Source: Opitutia bacterium
Lineage (GTDB): Bacteria > Verrucomicrobiota > Verrucomicrobiia > Opitutales > Seribacteraceae
Reading direction: 5' to 3'
Length of the DNA stretch: 64,000 nt
Assembly (NCBI GenBank): GCA_002730975.1
Contig: PCBO01000135.1
Span: 19,647 to 83,646, forward strand
The translations under genes and the position numbers were made by a program. The notes beneath the pieces were generated by a model that saw only the letters and a program-made list of their open reading frames with translations, was not told the DNA's origin and did no database searches. This document shows positions 8,435-16,881 of this stretch, piece by piece; the first letter of the stretch is position 1, and each line of letters starts with the position of its first letter.

Positions 8435-9247
8435 CTATCCGAAATATTTCCTGTAGGAGTCGATCGTTTGCTTGGCTGCTGCTTCAGGATCGGGCCAAGC
8501 GAAAGCTTCGGCAGAAATGCAACCATCGTATCCGAGGCTTTTCAGGGTTTCCGCAATAGAGCCCATTTCGGTGTGACCGAATCCGACGGGACGGCGGTTG
8601 CTGTCCGCGAAATGAACGTGGCCGAGATGGCGAACTCCTTCTCGCAAGGTAGATGAAATATCGGCTTCCTCGATGTTCATGTGAAACAAGTCGGCCAATA
8701 GAGTGACTCCCTTTGTTGAAAGACCATCTAGAAAGTCGGCCGCTTCGGTGAAACGATTGAAGAGGTTCGTTTCATACCGATTGAGGGGTTCGTAAATCAA
8801 CTTTACGCCGGCTGCCGCCGAGCTGTCTCCCAAGTCCTCTAGTGCTTCTGCAAGCCATTCGAGCGCTTCTTCGCGAGGGACATCGTCGCCATGAGAGCCC
8901 TGCATCGAACCTATGATTGCCGGAGCTCCGAATCGCGCCCCGAAAGCGATCATCTCTCCAATGAAAGTACGGGCTTTGTTTCGAATGTCTTTGCTTGGGT
9001 CGGTCAAGGAGAGCCCCCGCAATACCTTTCCGGCTCCAGTGCCCACTGCTCCGAGACTCAAGTCGGTTTCCTTTAACAGGGACTCCAGTTCTCCCGGATT
9101 TCCCGCCTCGGGTCCCTCTGTGAAGAGCTCCACGGAATCATATCCAAGCGCGGCAGCGCTTCGAATGCTTTTTTCCAAATCGTCCCAAAGGATCCACGGG
9201 CCACCCCGCAACGCCGAGACCAAAGATATTGTTACGCAAGATTTCAT
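8435..9247 (-). CDS. Cytoplasmic sugar phosphate isomerase/epimerase-like TIM barrel
   Basis: A 270-residue xylose-isomerase-like TIM barrel without signal peptide. Metal-binding residues are recognisable: IYEPLNRYE (Glu), LLADLFHMN (Asp, His), GHVHFADSNR (His, Asp) and CISAEAF (Glu). The family includes sugar epimerases, hydroxypyruvate isomerase and keto-sugar enzymes. It lies just upstream of the sulfatase on the same strand, so it probably processes the desulfated sugar. It differs from the Tat-exported homologue downstream in having no export signal. The exact reaction is not deducible. Confidence 0.82.
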   Translation of the reverse strand: MKSCVTISLVSALRGGPWILWDDLEKSIRSAAALGYDSVELFTEGPEAGNPGELESLLKETDLSLGAVGTGAGKVLRGLSLTDPSKDIRNKARTFIGEMIAFGARFGAPAIIGSMQGSHGDDVPREEALEWLAEALEDLGDSSAAAGVKLIYEPLNRYETNLFNRFTEAADFLDGLSTKGVTLLADLFHMNIEEADISSTLREGVRHLGHVHFADSNRRPVGFGHTEMGSIAETLKSLGYDGCISAEAFAWPDPEAAAKQTIDSYRKYFG

Positions 9248-9280
9248 AAAAGAAATCAGTTACTCTAGGCAGAAGCAGTG

Positions 9281-9316
9281 CCTGCCTACGAGAAAAATAC
9301 GTAGGGAAGGGCAGGA
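9281..9316 (-). promoter_or_regulatory. Imperfect inverted repeat between two minus-strand genes
   Basis: CCTGCCTACG (9281-9290) can pair with CGTAGG (9300-9305) and, after a six-base bulge, CAGG (9312-9315). The loop is A-rich. It lies between the proline-rich protein gene and the isomerase gene. It may attenuate or terminate transcription, but there is no T run on the minus strand, so this is only a candidate. Confidence 0.25.
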
Positions 9317-9317
9317 A

Positions 9318-10208
9318 TCAGGTATCTGAAACCGGAAGATTTTGAGGGGTCAACGCCAATCCGGGACCTACTCCGATTCCTCGGATGGGCTGTGCTGCTT
9401 CAGGTGCGGGTGAGGGTGCGGGCACAGGTCGTTGTAGTTCTCTAATTTGACGTTCTTTCTCAAGCCGTTGCTGTTGTCGTTCGAGAAACTGCCTGCGAAG
9501 GCGATCTTGATCTGCTGGAGCAATATTCGGTGATAAAGGGTTGATCTTTTTGCCAGTTGGGTCGACGGGTTCGTTCGCGAAGGGGTCATTGGGGTCAGCT
9601 ACGGGAGCTGGTACTGCTTTGGGAGCAACCTGAGGCGCTAATCCCGGAGCCACTTGTCCGGGGGCTCCTATACCGGGAGCAAACGGTGAATTTTCAAGTC
9701 CGGGTGCAACGGGAGGGAGCAGAAAAGGACCGCCCGGCACTGCATTGGGGTTGACCGCATCAGGATTGACCCCGGCTCCGGGAAGTGGCGAGAACCTTGG
9801 TGTCAAGGGTTTCGCCACACCTGCGAAAGGATCTCTAAAAGAGGGTTGCCTCGGCGTCATGCCAATTGGCAAAAGATCTCCGGATGCACCAGTAACCAAA
9901 GGAGCCATGTAGTAAAATTTGCGGTGTGGCTTATATCTCTTGTCTTTGAGGTTTGGGACGAAAATGTTGGGGTTCGTGGGAGAGGGAACGTAACCTTGCG
10001 CTAGCAATTTTTCGATGGTCCCTCCTCGAGGAAGCACGGATCGTCCATTTATTTGTATGGCAGTGGGTAAGCGACCGACGTCCATGTAGCCTGTTTGTCC
10101 TCCTCCTATTGCGGGAGGCAGACGAGGTGCTTGTTTGCTCGATCGATTGGCGGCGACTAAAATAGCACAAAAGAATGCGTTCAGAGCGAATGCAAAGAGA
10201 GACTTCAT
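9318..10208 (-). CDS. Secreted proline-rich protein of unknown function
   Basis: A 296-residue protein with a signal peptide (about 1-20, MKSLFAFALNAFFCAILVAA). Residues 30-105 look like a small ordered part (DVGRLPTAIQINGRSVLPRGG, KFYYMAPLVTG). A Pro/Ala/Gly-rich region follows (about 115-225), then a charged helix (RLRRQFLERQQQRLEKER, about 237-258) and a proline-rich tail. I do not recognise the family. The composition suggests an extended envelope protein. It is the first gene of the minus-strand run and has its own upstream region (10209-10380), shared with the divergent DUF1080 gene. Confidence 0.55.
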   Translation of the reverse strand: MKSLFAFALNAFFCAILVAANRSSKQAPRLPPAIGGGQTGYMDVGRLPTAIQINGRSVLPRGGTIEKLLAQGYVPSPTNPNIFVPNLKDKRYKPHRKFYYMAPLVTGASGDLLPIGMTPRQPSFRDPFAGVAKPLTPRFSPLPGAGVNPDAVNPNAVPGGPFLLPPVAPGLENSPFAPGIGAPGQVAPGLAPQVAPKAVPAPVADPNDPFANEPVDPTGKKINPLSPNIAPADQDRLRRQFLERQQQRLEKERQIRELQRPVPAPSPAPEAAQPIRGIGVGPGLALTPQNLPVSDT

Positions 10209-10380
10209 GTAAATAAACTAAGAACACTTTGGGCTATTCGTCAAACAATACGTGAGTTTTTTTAATTTCCTCCGAAAACAAAGAAAGCCAAGTTGCATTT
10301 AACTCTTGTTTTAACGCTGTTTTAAGGCCAATCAGAGTTTGTACAAATTATTTCTTTCACTCCCTATCAATCAAGATTCC

Positions 10381-11364
10381 ATGAAATTCTTAACCTATTC
10401 CTTGATTCCCGCATTAGCCTTTTTCATTAACCTGCAAGCAGCTCCCTCAAAGGAGGATTCAGCCGATCCCTCCAAAGTTGATACCGACTACGCCATCCAA
10501 GGAGAATACACCGGAACTGTCATGGGGGAAGACGGCGACAAAAAGCTTGGTTGCCAAGTAGTGGCTCTGGGAGATGGTCAGTTTACCTCCAGAGGGTTCG
10601 TCGGCGGTTTGCCGGGTGATGGTTGGAACCTGAACAAGGAGGAAATGGTGAAAGGCTCGAAAGCGGCGGATGGTTCGGTTACTTTCACCAACGACAAGCA
10701 CAAAGGCATTATCCAGTATGGTGTGATGCTGGTGGAGACTCTCGCCGGCAAGAAGATTGGCGAACTCAAACGCGTCGTCCGCAAGAGTCCCACTCTGGGA
10801 GCCAAGCCACCTAAGGGAGCGGTCGTCCTCTTCGATGGCAAGAAGCATGGGGCCGACCTGTGGAAGGGTGGGCGTCAAACCGAGGATGGTCTTCTCATGC
10901 AGGGCTGCACAAGCAAGCAGACCTTCAGCGATTTCAAGATTCACATTGAGTTTCGCACGCCTTACAAGCCCAAGGCTCGTGGACAAGGTCGTGGGAACAG
11001 CGGTTTTTATGCCCACGGGCGATACGAGGTGCAAGTGCTCGATTCCTTTGCACTGGAAGGTCGTCACAACGAGTGTGGGGGCATCTACTCCACTAAGGCT
11101 CCACTTCTCAATATGTGCTACCCGCCGCTCACATGGCAGACCTATGATGTCGATTTCACAGCAGCCAAGTTTAAGGATGGCAAGAAGACCGCAAACGCCA
11201 TCATGACCGTTTATCACAACGGAGTTCTCATCCACGACAAGACCGTCTGTGATCATGCTACTACAGCTTCCCCTATGAGAGAAGGCCCGGAACCGGGTCC
11301 CGTTTTCTTCCAAAATCATGGTAACCCCGTGCGCTATCGCAACGTATGGGTGGAGAAGAAGTGA
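10381..11364 (+). CDS. DUF1080 (3-keto-disaccharide hydrolase-like) secreted protein
   Basis: A 327-residue protein with signal peptide MKFLTYSLIPALAFFINLQA. The ATG at 10381 is preferred because the upstream TTG (10339) would place extra residues before the signal. Residues 40-140 form a small N-terminal domain. From about 160 a DUF1080 LamG-like beta-sandwich is visible: GAVVLFDGKKHGADLWKGG, then NSGFYAHGRYEVQVLDS and CGGIYSTKAP. Members are secreted or periplasmic; some hydrolyse 3-keto-glucosides, others probably bind sugars. It is coupled to the next gene by a GTGA overlap. Confidence 0.85.
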   Translation: MKFLTYSLIPALAFFINLQAAPSKEDSADPSKVDTDYAIQGEYTGTVMGEDGDKKLGCQVVALGDGQFTSRGFVGGLPGDGWNLNKEEMVKGSKAADGSVTFTNDKHKGIIQYGVMLVETLAGKKIGELKRVVRKSPTLGAKPPKGAVVLFDGKKHGADLWKGGRQTEDGLLMQGCTSKQTFSDFKIHIEFRTPYKPKARGQGRGNSGFYAHGRYEVQVLDSFALEGRHNECGGIYSTKAPLLNMCYPPLTWQTYDVDFTAAKFKDGKKTANAIMTVYHNGVLIHDKTVCDHATTASPMREGPEPGPVFFQNHGNPVRYRNVWVEKK

Positions 11365-12365
11365 CTTTTCCAAATCTAACTAAACGCTGCCTTTGCTCAC
11401 TGGCTCTTCTTTCCTCCGCAGGCTGCGAAAAGAAAGAAAAGCAAGAAGTTTCTCCAAATTCCGGCGAGAATTCAGCTGCACAGGCTCCCGTTAACGAGGC
11501 GCCTCCTGCTGTAACCGGCAAAATGACGGCCCCGCCCGCTCCTCCCGATTTCACGCCTCCTCCGTCGCCTACAAGCACCCCGCCGGGCTTGGGTGGGCCT
11601 TCAAGTCCCAAGGTTGCGGAATTACAAGCCATTCTTCGAAAGGCCAACCCGGCTTACCAAGGCCAAGGAAAGTTTCATGAGGAAAACGGAGAAATCGTCG
11701 CTGCAGAACTTCCGAACTGCAACTTGAGCGACCTTTCGCCCCTGAAAGGCTTGAGCCTGTTCGGCATGGATATCAGCGGAAACCCCGTTCGGGAAATTCG
11801 ACACCTAAAGGGGATGCCCCTCCGAAACTTGTTCATGGAAAACACTCTTGTGGAAGACCTTTCACCTCTGAAAGGGGCTCCCATCTTAGAGCTTCGCTTG
11901 AATGGGTCGCCTCTTCAATCGCTAAAAGGCCTGGAAGGCATGCCCTTGGAAAATTTGTATATGCTGGGAACGAAAGTGACAGACGTCTCGGCCTTGGCGG
12001 GCTCCAAGTTAAGGCAGCTCTGGCTGAACGAGACGCCTGTTTCCGACTTGGCACCATTGGCGGGTGCACCGATTGTCAGTCTCACGCTTCATCGTACAAA
12101 GGTTTCCGATCTGTCCTTTATTCGTAACTTACCTGTTATTCAGCGTCTGCACATTGCAGAGACTCCCGTGACTGATCTCACACCACTCAAGGGCGTGCCC
12201 TTGACGCGTTTGGTATTTACCCCTGGAAAGATCGAGAAAGGTCTTAAAGTGGTTCGTCAACTATTCGGACTGCGCGAGATCGGCACTCGTTTCGACGACC
12301 AAAGTCGCGACCTCATGCCCCCCGATCAGTTCTGGAGTCGGTTCGACAACGGCGAGTTCCGCTAA
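11361..12365 (+). CDS. Leucine-rich-repeat lipoprotein
   Basis: A 334-residue lipoprotein. The GTG start at 11361 overlaps the previous stop (GTGA) and has GGAG five bases upstream; the in-frame ATG at 11346 is less well placed. The lipobox LSSAGC puts the lipidated cysteine at residue 22. A Pro/Ala-rich linker (about 30-80) follows. Then come at least seven leucine-rich units of about 22-24 residues with a core like TxVxDLSPLKGxPLxxLxL (about 110-305). Such repeats usually bind proteins or polysaccharides. It is probably anchored in the outer membrane as a partner of the DUF1080 protein. No enzyme motif is seen. Confidence 0.75.
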   Translation: MTFPNLTKRCLCSLALLSSAGCEKKEKQEVSPNSGENSAAQAPVNEAPPAVTGKMTAPPAPPDFTPPPSPTSTPPGLGGPSSPKVAELQAILRKANPAYQGQGKFHEENGEIVAAELPNCNLSDLSPLKGLSLFGMDISGNPVREIRHLKGMPLRNLFMENTLVEDLSPLKGAPILELRLNGSPLQSLKGLEGMPLENLYMLGTKVTDVSALAGSKLRQLWLNETPVSDLAPLAGAPIVSLTLHRTKVSDLSFIRNLPVIQRLHIAETPVTDLTPLKGVPLTRLVFTPGKIEKGLKVVRQLFGLREIGTRFDDQSRDLMPPDQFWSRFDNGEFR

Positions 12366-12370
12366 GGCTT

Positions 12371-12417
12371 ATTTCCAAATCCCTGCCCCCGCATTCTTAA
12401 ACGGGCCAATTGGAAAA
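12371..12417. terminator. Weak bidirectional terminator candidate
   Basis: TTTCCAA (12372-12378) and TTGGAAA (12410-12416) are inverted, with a shorter CCCG/CGGG pair inside. The element fills the 56-base space between two convergent genes and is flanked by T/A runs on either side. The loop is long, so confidence is low. Confidence 0.3.
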
Positions 12418-12421
12418 ATCT

Positions 12422-13435
12422 TCAGGATTTCTCCACCCCGAACATCCGGGCGAGTTCACTCACGAATTCTTTGTCCCTCGCAAGCTTGCAGGCTCTTCTC
12501 CAATCCGCCAGATAGGTCGAGAAACTTCGAGAATCCTTTGTCTTGTGGATATTAATGAAAGCGACGGCCCCCCAGTTTTCGGGGCATTGCTCGAACAAGG
12601 GAAGCAGTTTCGAGGCAATCGTTGTGTTTTTTTCTCGATCGGTCGGATTCTCCTTTAGCTTCTCCTTGTTGTTATCATACCACTCGGCGACGGTTAACGA
12701 CTCCCTCCATGCGTGTGAATCCAAGCGTTCTTGTGCATATTTTTCCAAGGCCGGGGCATAGCTCTTCCAGTTGGGGTAGGGCGGTTTCTCTTCCCATTCC
12801 TTACGCATTCTCCTCATGGCAAACAAGGATGCCGTTTCGCACAAGCTCTCCTCGAACCATTGATTGCTTTGATCCCCCGCCTTGTATCCGCACATGATGT
12901 GGCAAAATTCGTGGGAAAACTGAAAGGCGTACTGGCTCCAAAAAGTCTTGTGGGTATCTAGCCTCACGATGTACTGCCCCTCGTTCCCCCTGCGAAACAA
13001 CACGATGGGGCCCGTACGGGAACGATCCACGATGATGGGTTTGAACTCTTCCTGCGAAGCATGTGACCACAGTTGCCTTGCCGATGAGTTCAGCACCTTC
13101 CCGATGTCGCGCAGGGAAGCCCCCCCCCAATCGGCCTTGATCACTCGGATTTCCGGAAAGTTTTTCTTTTCTTTTGCCGCTGGCCTAGGTCTAATGGCGG
13201 TCTCCGGAGTTGAAAGTTTTCGAGCCAGAGCCTGCGAATCGGGTTTGAGGTCTGAAAGTTTAACGACAAAGTTTCGCCCATTCATGAAAAGGGTAACCGT
13301 ATCCGCATCGGCTCTGATGAATTTCGCCTCTATGGTCGTGCCACTGATGTTCATCCATTCATGAGGTTTCGCCTGCCCAAACGCGACATGCGTGACGAAG
13401 AAAAGAAACAGGTAAAGAATCTTGGTGTCGTTCAT
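12422..13435 (-). CDS. Secreted SHD1-like plus putative zinc metallopeptidase protein
   Basis: A 337-residue exported protein (signal peptide about 1-21). Residues 26-72 (WMNISGTTIEAKFI, then FMNGRNFVVKLSDL) resemble the SHD1-type small beta domain frequent in Verrucomicrobia. The second half contains HEFCH at 175-179, a genuine HExxH zinc motif, followed 16 residues later by WFEES (E195/E196), giving a gluzincin-like third ligand. This suggests a periplasmic or secreted zinc peptidase; no family is certain. A run of nine G on the coding strand (9 C on +, about 13122-13130) lies inside the gene. Confidence 0.6.
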   Translation of the reverse strand: MNDTKILYLFLFFVTHVAFGQAKPHEWMNISGTTIEAKFIRADADTVTLFMNGRNFVVKLSDLKPDSQALARKLSTPETAIRPRPAAKEKKNFPEIRVIKADWGGASLRDIGKVLNSSARQLWSHASQEEFKPIIVDRSRTGPIVLFRRGNEGQYIVRLDTHKTFWSQYAFQFSHEFCHIMCGYKAGDQSNQWFEESLCETASLFAMRRMRKEWEEKPPYPNWKSYAPALEKYAQERLDSHAWRESLTVAEWYDNNKEKLKENPTDREKNTTIASKLLPLFEQCPENWGAVAFINIHKTKDSRSFSTYLADWRRACKLARDKEFVSELARMFGVEKS

Positions 13436-13527
13436 TTTTTATGGATTTTGCTTTGAATCGAACCAGAGCTTTTTTATGGAGCCTAAACAGTCACCTTTTG
13501 TGGAAACCGTAAGCTTTTACGAAACCA

Positions 13528-14418
13528 TTAGGATTTAGGGACCTTTATAGTCGGTTTGCCCTTCAACCAGCCGAGAGAGATGAGGAACTTGTCCATCTCC
13601 AGAACCGTTTTCTCGTAATAATTTCCCTTTTTCCCCTTGTTGAAGAATCCGTGTGGTTGGCCGGCGTAGACATGCAGGTCCGATCGGCTTCCCGCTTTCT
13701 CCATTAGGGACTTGTATTTATTGGCCGTGGAAACGGGGATCAGCTTATCTTGGTCACCTAGGAAGACGATGGCTGGTGGCGTACCCTTGCCGATGTTGTG
13801 AATGGGAGAGATTTCCTTGTAGCGATCCTTCACACGATCATGGCCATAGCCCTTGGGGCCGTTGTCGTAAACGGGATTGAAAAGAGCCAAGGCATCCGGT
13901 TTGGACGATATCGAAATATCCTCGCCCTCCTCCTCCAGTCCCGGCAAAGTACCTGTTGCCGCTGCCACGTGTCCGCCGGCGGAACCTCCACCCGCCGCCA
14001 AGCGATGCGGATCGATTCCAAGTTTCTTTGCGTTTTGGCGAATCCAGCGAACGGCCGACTTTCCGTCCTTCACGCACTCGAAGGGTGGGGTACCTTGCCG
14101 AGATCTCACTCGATAGTCGGCGCTCATAGCTACCATTCCCCGGGAGGCGAGGTATTCGCAATGCGGTCCGAACTGGGCGGGGTTGCCACCACTCCAACCG
14201 CCACCGAAGAAAAAAACGATCGCGGGCCTCTTCTCCTTCTTTGGATCATGCCCTTCTGGATAAAAGACGTTCAGGATTAATTTGGACCCGCTAGCCTCCT
14301 TATAGACGATGTGCTCCGCTCCTTGGATTGGGGATGCGACCTTACCCTCTTTGGCCAATGCTGAGGTAATCAAAAGGAAGCTTTTTATAATCGCTAGGAT
14401 CATCAAATTCATTTTCAT
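13528..14418 (-). CDS. Secreted alpha/beta-hydrolase (esterase/lipase)
   Basis: A protein of about 296 residues of the alpha/beta-hydrolase fold (BD-FAE or carboxylesterase-like). The oxyanion region is FFFGGGWSGG, the nucleophile motif GGGSAGGH, the acid site FLGDQDKLIP and the histidine site GQPHGFF. The start was placed at ATG 14418, giving MKMNLMILAIIKSFLLITSALA as signal peptide; ATG 14412 is equally possible, and the longer upstream form adds polar residues before the signal. It is probably periplasmic and may remove acyl groups from sugars. It is divergent from the sugar ABC importer with about 150 bases between. Confidence 0.85.
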   Translation of the reverse strand: MKMNLMILAIIKSFLLITSALAKEGKVASPIQGAEHIVYKEASGSKLILNVFYPEGHDPKKEKRPAIVFFFGGGWSGGNPAQFGPHCEYLASRGMVAMSADYRVRSRQGTPPFECVKDGKSAVRWIRQNAKKLGIDPHRLAAGGGSAGGHVAAATGTLPGLEEEGEDISISSKPDALALFNPVYDNGPKGYGHDRVKDRYKEISPIHNIGKGTPPAIVFLGDQDKLIPVSTANKYKSLMEKAGSRSDLHVYAGQPHGFFNKGKKGNYYEKTVLEMDKFLISLGWLKGKPTIKVPKS

Positions 14419-14510
14419 CCATTTAAATTTGCAAGGCACTTGATTAAAGAGCGAGAGCAAATATCTTTAATACATCACAATCTTTCTTGGGTTATCCCTA
14501 TCTCGAAACT

Positions 14511-14540
14511 TGATTGAAGAATACTTTCTGCGCTATATGA
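14511..14540 (+). promoter_or_regulatory. Candidate sigma70-like promoter of the ABC importer
   Basis: TTGATT, then 18 bases, then TATATG lies about 30 bases before the ATG of the binding-protein gene, with a further AATAAT just downstream. The match is partial and based on reading only. Confidence 0.28.
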
Positions 14541-14568
14541 ATAATATCTAGTCTCCTAAAACTATTTT

Positions 14569-15855
14569 ATGATGTATTTGACCTTCGCCAAAAGATTTTT
14601 AGTCGCCGCCATGGTTTTGTCGTTCTTGCAACTCGGACTTCGGGCCGAGTCGCTCGAGATGTGGATCAGTTCTCATCAGGACCAGGTCTATTATGAAAAG
14701 ATGGCGGAACTCTACCGCACGAAGACCAAGAAGGACCTGACCGTGTCGGTGAGCGCCTACGGATTTAGGGAAATGCCTGACAAGTTGGGCGTGGCCTTTC
14801 GGACGGGCAAAGGGATACCCGATCTCGTGCAACTGGACGAAACCTTCTTTGGTGTTTTCCTCGGGGAAAAGCCTCCCTTCGTCGACTTGAGCAAGCAGGT
14901 GAAGAAGTCGGGCTTGGACAAGACCCTCCATTCTAGGCGGCTTGAAGTCTTTACCTACAAGGGTCAGGTATTGGGGATACCCCAATCCTTGAGCGCCATG
15001 GTACTTTATTACCGCAAGGACTTATTCAAGGATCTCGGAGTGAACCCGGACGACTTGGCGACCTGGGAGGGAGTGGAGAAAGTGGGGGAGAATCTTCAAA
15101 AAAAGCACGGCCAGCGCCTTATGGCGATGGACGGCACGCTCTTCGACGTGTTTCTAAGGCAGCGAGGGAGCGACCTTTTCGATGCCAAGGGCAAACTACT
15201 TCCGGATTTCGAGCTGGCGGTGGAATTGCTTGAGAAATTCTCGGACCTCTCGGAGAGGCAGATCACGGTTTTGCCCGACCGAGGTACCATTTTCGACCCC
15301 GTCTTTTTCAGTGGCGACTTGGAGACGGGCGAGGTGCTCTGTGTTCCCGGGGCAGACTGGTACGGGCTCGACTTGTTCCAGCAGTTCGCTCCGGATATGA
15401 AGGGAATGTGGGGCATGCTTCCGCTTCCGGCATGGAAGGACGATAAGGGCAAACTGGGTCCCAGAACCGCCACTTTCGCCGGACAAGGTCTCATGATTTG
15501 CAAGGGTAGCAAGAAAAAGGACGCGGCATGGGAGTTCATCGATTTCGTAATGAAGGATCCCGACGCCAACGCCGAACGTTTCCTGCAGGGAAACAGTTTT
15601 CCCGCCTACAAGCCGGCTTGGAAGGATAAGCGCCTACTGAAGAAGCACGAGTACTTTGACCAGTCCATGGGGAAACTGTTGATCGAACTGCAGAAGGAAA
15701 TTCCTCCTGTGAACGTAACGCCCAAGCGTCCTCAGGCTATCTTCCTAATGCAGGAAAACTACTTCGGGGCCATCATTTTCCAAGCTCTCGATGCCCGTAA
15801 GGCCCTGGAAGAATACCGGGACGCCATCGAGTCGAAGGACGGCAACCGGAGGTAA
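14569..15855 (+). CDS. Sugar ABC transporter substrate-binding protein
   Basis: A 428-residue extracellular solute-binding protein of family 1 (MalE/UgpB-like). It has a signal peptide (about 1-26, ending LGLRA) and the pattern of the family: SHQDQVYYEKMAELYR, then GIPDLVQLDE, GIPQSLSAMVLYYRKDLF and, late, KDAAWEFIDFVMKDP. It has no lipobox, so it is probably a free periplasmic protein. It binds a carbohydrate and delivers it to the two permeases encoded directly downstream. The specificity cannot be read; a 4-alpha-glucanotransferase elsewhere in the window makes maltodextrin conceivable. Confidence 0.88.
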   Translation: MMYLTFAKRFLVAAMVLSFLQLGLRAESLEMWISSHQDQVYYEKMAELYRTKTKKDLTVSVSAYGFREMPDKLGVAFRTGKGIPDLVQLDETFFGVFLGEKPPFVDLSKQVKKSGLDKTLHSRRLEVFTYKGQVLGIPQSLSAMVLYYRKDLFKDLGVNPDDLATWEGVEKVGENLQKKHGQRLMAMDGTLFDVFLRQRGSDLFDAKGKLLPDFELAVELLEKFSDLSERQITVLPDRGTIFDPVFFSGDLETGEVLCVPGADWYGLDLFQQFAPDMKGMWGMLPLPAWKDDKGKLGPRTATFAGQGLMICKGSKKKDAAWEFIDFVMKDPDANAERFLQGNSFPAYKPAWKDKRLLKKHEYFDQSMGKLLIELQKEIPPVNVTPKRPQAIFLMQENYFGAIIFQALDARKALEEYRDAIESKDGNRR

Positions 15856-15867
15856 GCGGCCTCTATT

Positions 15868-16881
15868 TTGCAAACCCATCGCTCAGGGCTTTCATCTCTT
15901 CTACTTTTCCTTGGGCCTTTCTTCGGTCTATTGCTCTTTTTCTGGGCGGTGCCTCTCGGTTTGAGCCTAGATCTTGCCCTGCAAAACCCTGATTACGTTC
16001 CCGAGTACCGAGAGGACGTCGGACTCGGAGGAGGGGAGGGTGACGGTTCGGTAACTTCAGGCACCTTGGATTGGCTTAATGTTTCGTGGGAACCCCAAGA
16101 TGAAACCGCGAACGAACCGGAGGAGAAATATGTTGGATTCGGAAATTTTTCCTATGTTCTCGGCGACCCAAAGTTTCACAAGGCTCTGGGAAATACAGCT
16201 ATTTACGTCTTTTGCACGATTGCCATAGCGCTTCCCCTTGCTTTCTTTCTAGCACACTTCCTGCGTCAGGTCCCTGGGCGTATTCGGCCCGTCCTGAGTT
16301 TTCTTCTCCTGCTTCCGGGGCTTTGCCTGTCGGGAGTCCTCGCCACCCTCTTTCAACTGTTTTTTCATGGTAGAGAGGGTGCTCTCAACCAGTGGCTCGT
16401 TACGCCGATGGGATTGGAGCCGATAAACTGGCTGCTGGATCCATCTTTCGTGTTGCCCGCTCTTGTTCTTCAGGCGGTGTGGCGGTGGACGGGCTTTATC
16501 GTTCTTTTCTTCCTTTGCGGCATGGAAGCCATACCCAAGTCCTTTTACGAGGCGGCCAAGGTGGAGGGAGCCGGCGCATGGCGAGTAATGAGGAGCATAA
16601 CCTTTCCCGCCGTACGTCACGTGGTGGTTTTCGCGGCCGTTTTTCTTGTGATCGACGGCTTCGCCTCTTTTTCGGGAGCCTACAACCTGCTTGGTGGATC
16701 GGGTGGAATTCTTGATTCAGGTCTCCTCCTCGTCACCTACCTGTATCAAGTTGCCTTCCCGGGAGGTTCCGGGCAGTTCGACTTTCCCGCTGCCGCCGCC
16801 ATGAGCTTAATGGTAGTGCCCCTTACGGCACTGGTGCTTTTTCTCGTCTTGTTCGGACGCAATCGACTCTCCAAGGCATGA
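15868..16881 (+). CDS. Sugar ABC transporter permease, MalF-like
   Basis: A 337-residue inner-membrane permease with six or more hydrophobic segments and a soluble insert after TM1 (about 43-88). The EAA loop reads YEAAKVEGAGAWRVMRSITFP, which contacts the ATPase. The reading frame is continuous with the binding-protein gene and separated by its stop (15853-15855), so the start must lie after it. No ATG is available before TM1; TTG 15868 is chosen and ATT 15865 is an alternative. GGAGGT at 15849-15854 is a strong Shine-Dalgarno lying inside the previous stop. It forms a heterodimer with the next permease, coupled by ATGA overlap. Confidence 0.88.
   Translation: MQTHRSGLSSLLLFLGPFFGLLLFFWAVPLGLSLDLALQNPDYVPEYREDVGLGGGEGDGSVTSGTLDWLNVSWEPQDETANEPEEKYVGFGNFSYVLGDPKFHKALGNTAIYVFCTIAIALPLAFFLAHFLRQVPGRIRPVLSFLLLLPGLCLSGVLATLFQLFFHGREGALNQWLVTPMGLEPINWLLDPSFVLPALVLQAVWRWTGFIVLFFLCGMEAIPKSFYEAAKVEGAGAWRVMRSITFPAVRHVVVFAAVFLVIDGFASFSGAYNLLGGSGGILDSGLLLVTYLYQVAFPGGSGQFDFPAAAAMSLMVVPLTALVLFLVLFGRNRLSKA

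Noticed and set aside
10459..11373. Minus-strand open frame of 304 codons opposite the DUF1080 gene
   Set aside because: Antisense shadow; the plus-strand DUF1080 motifs are decisive.
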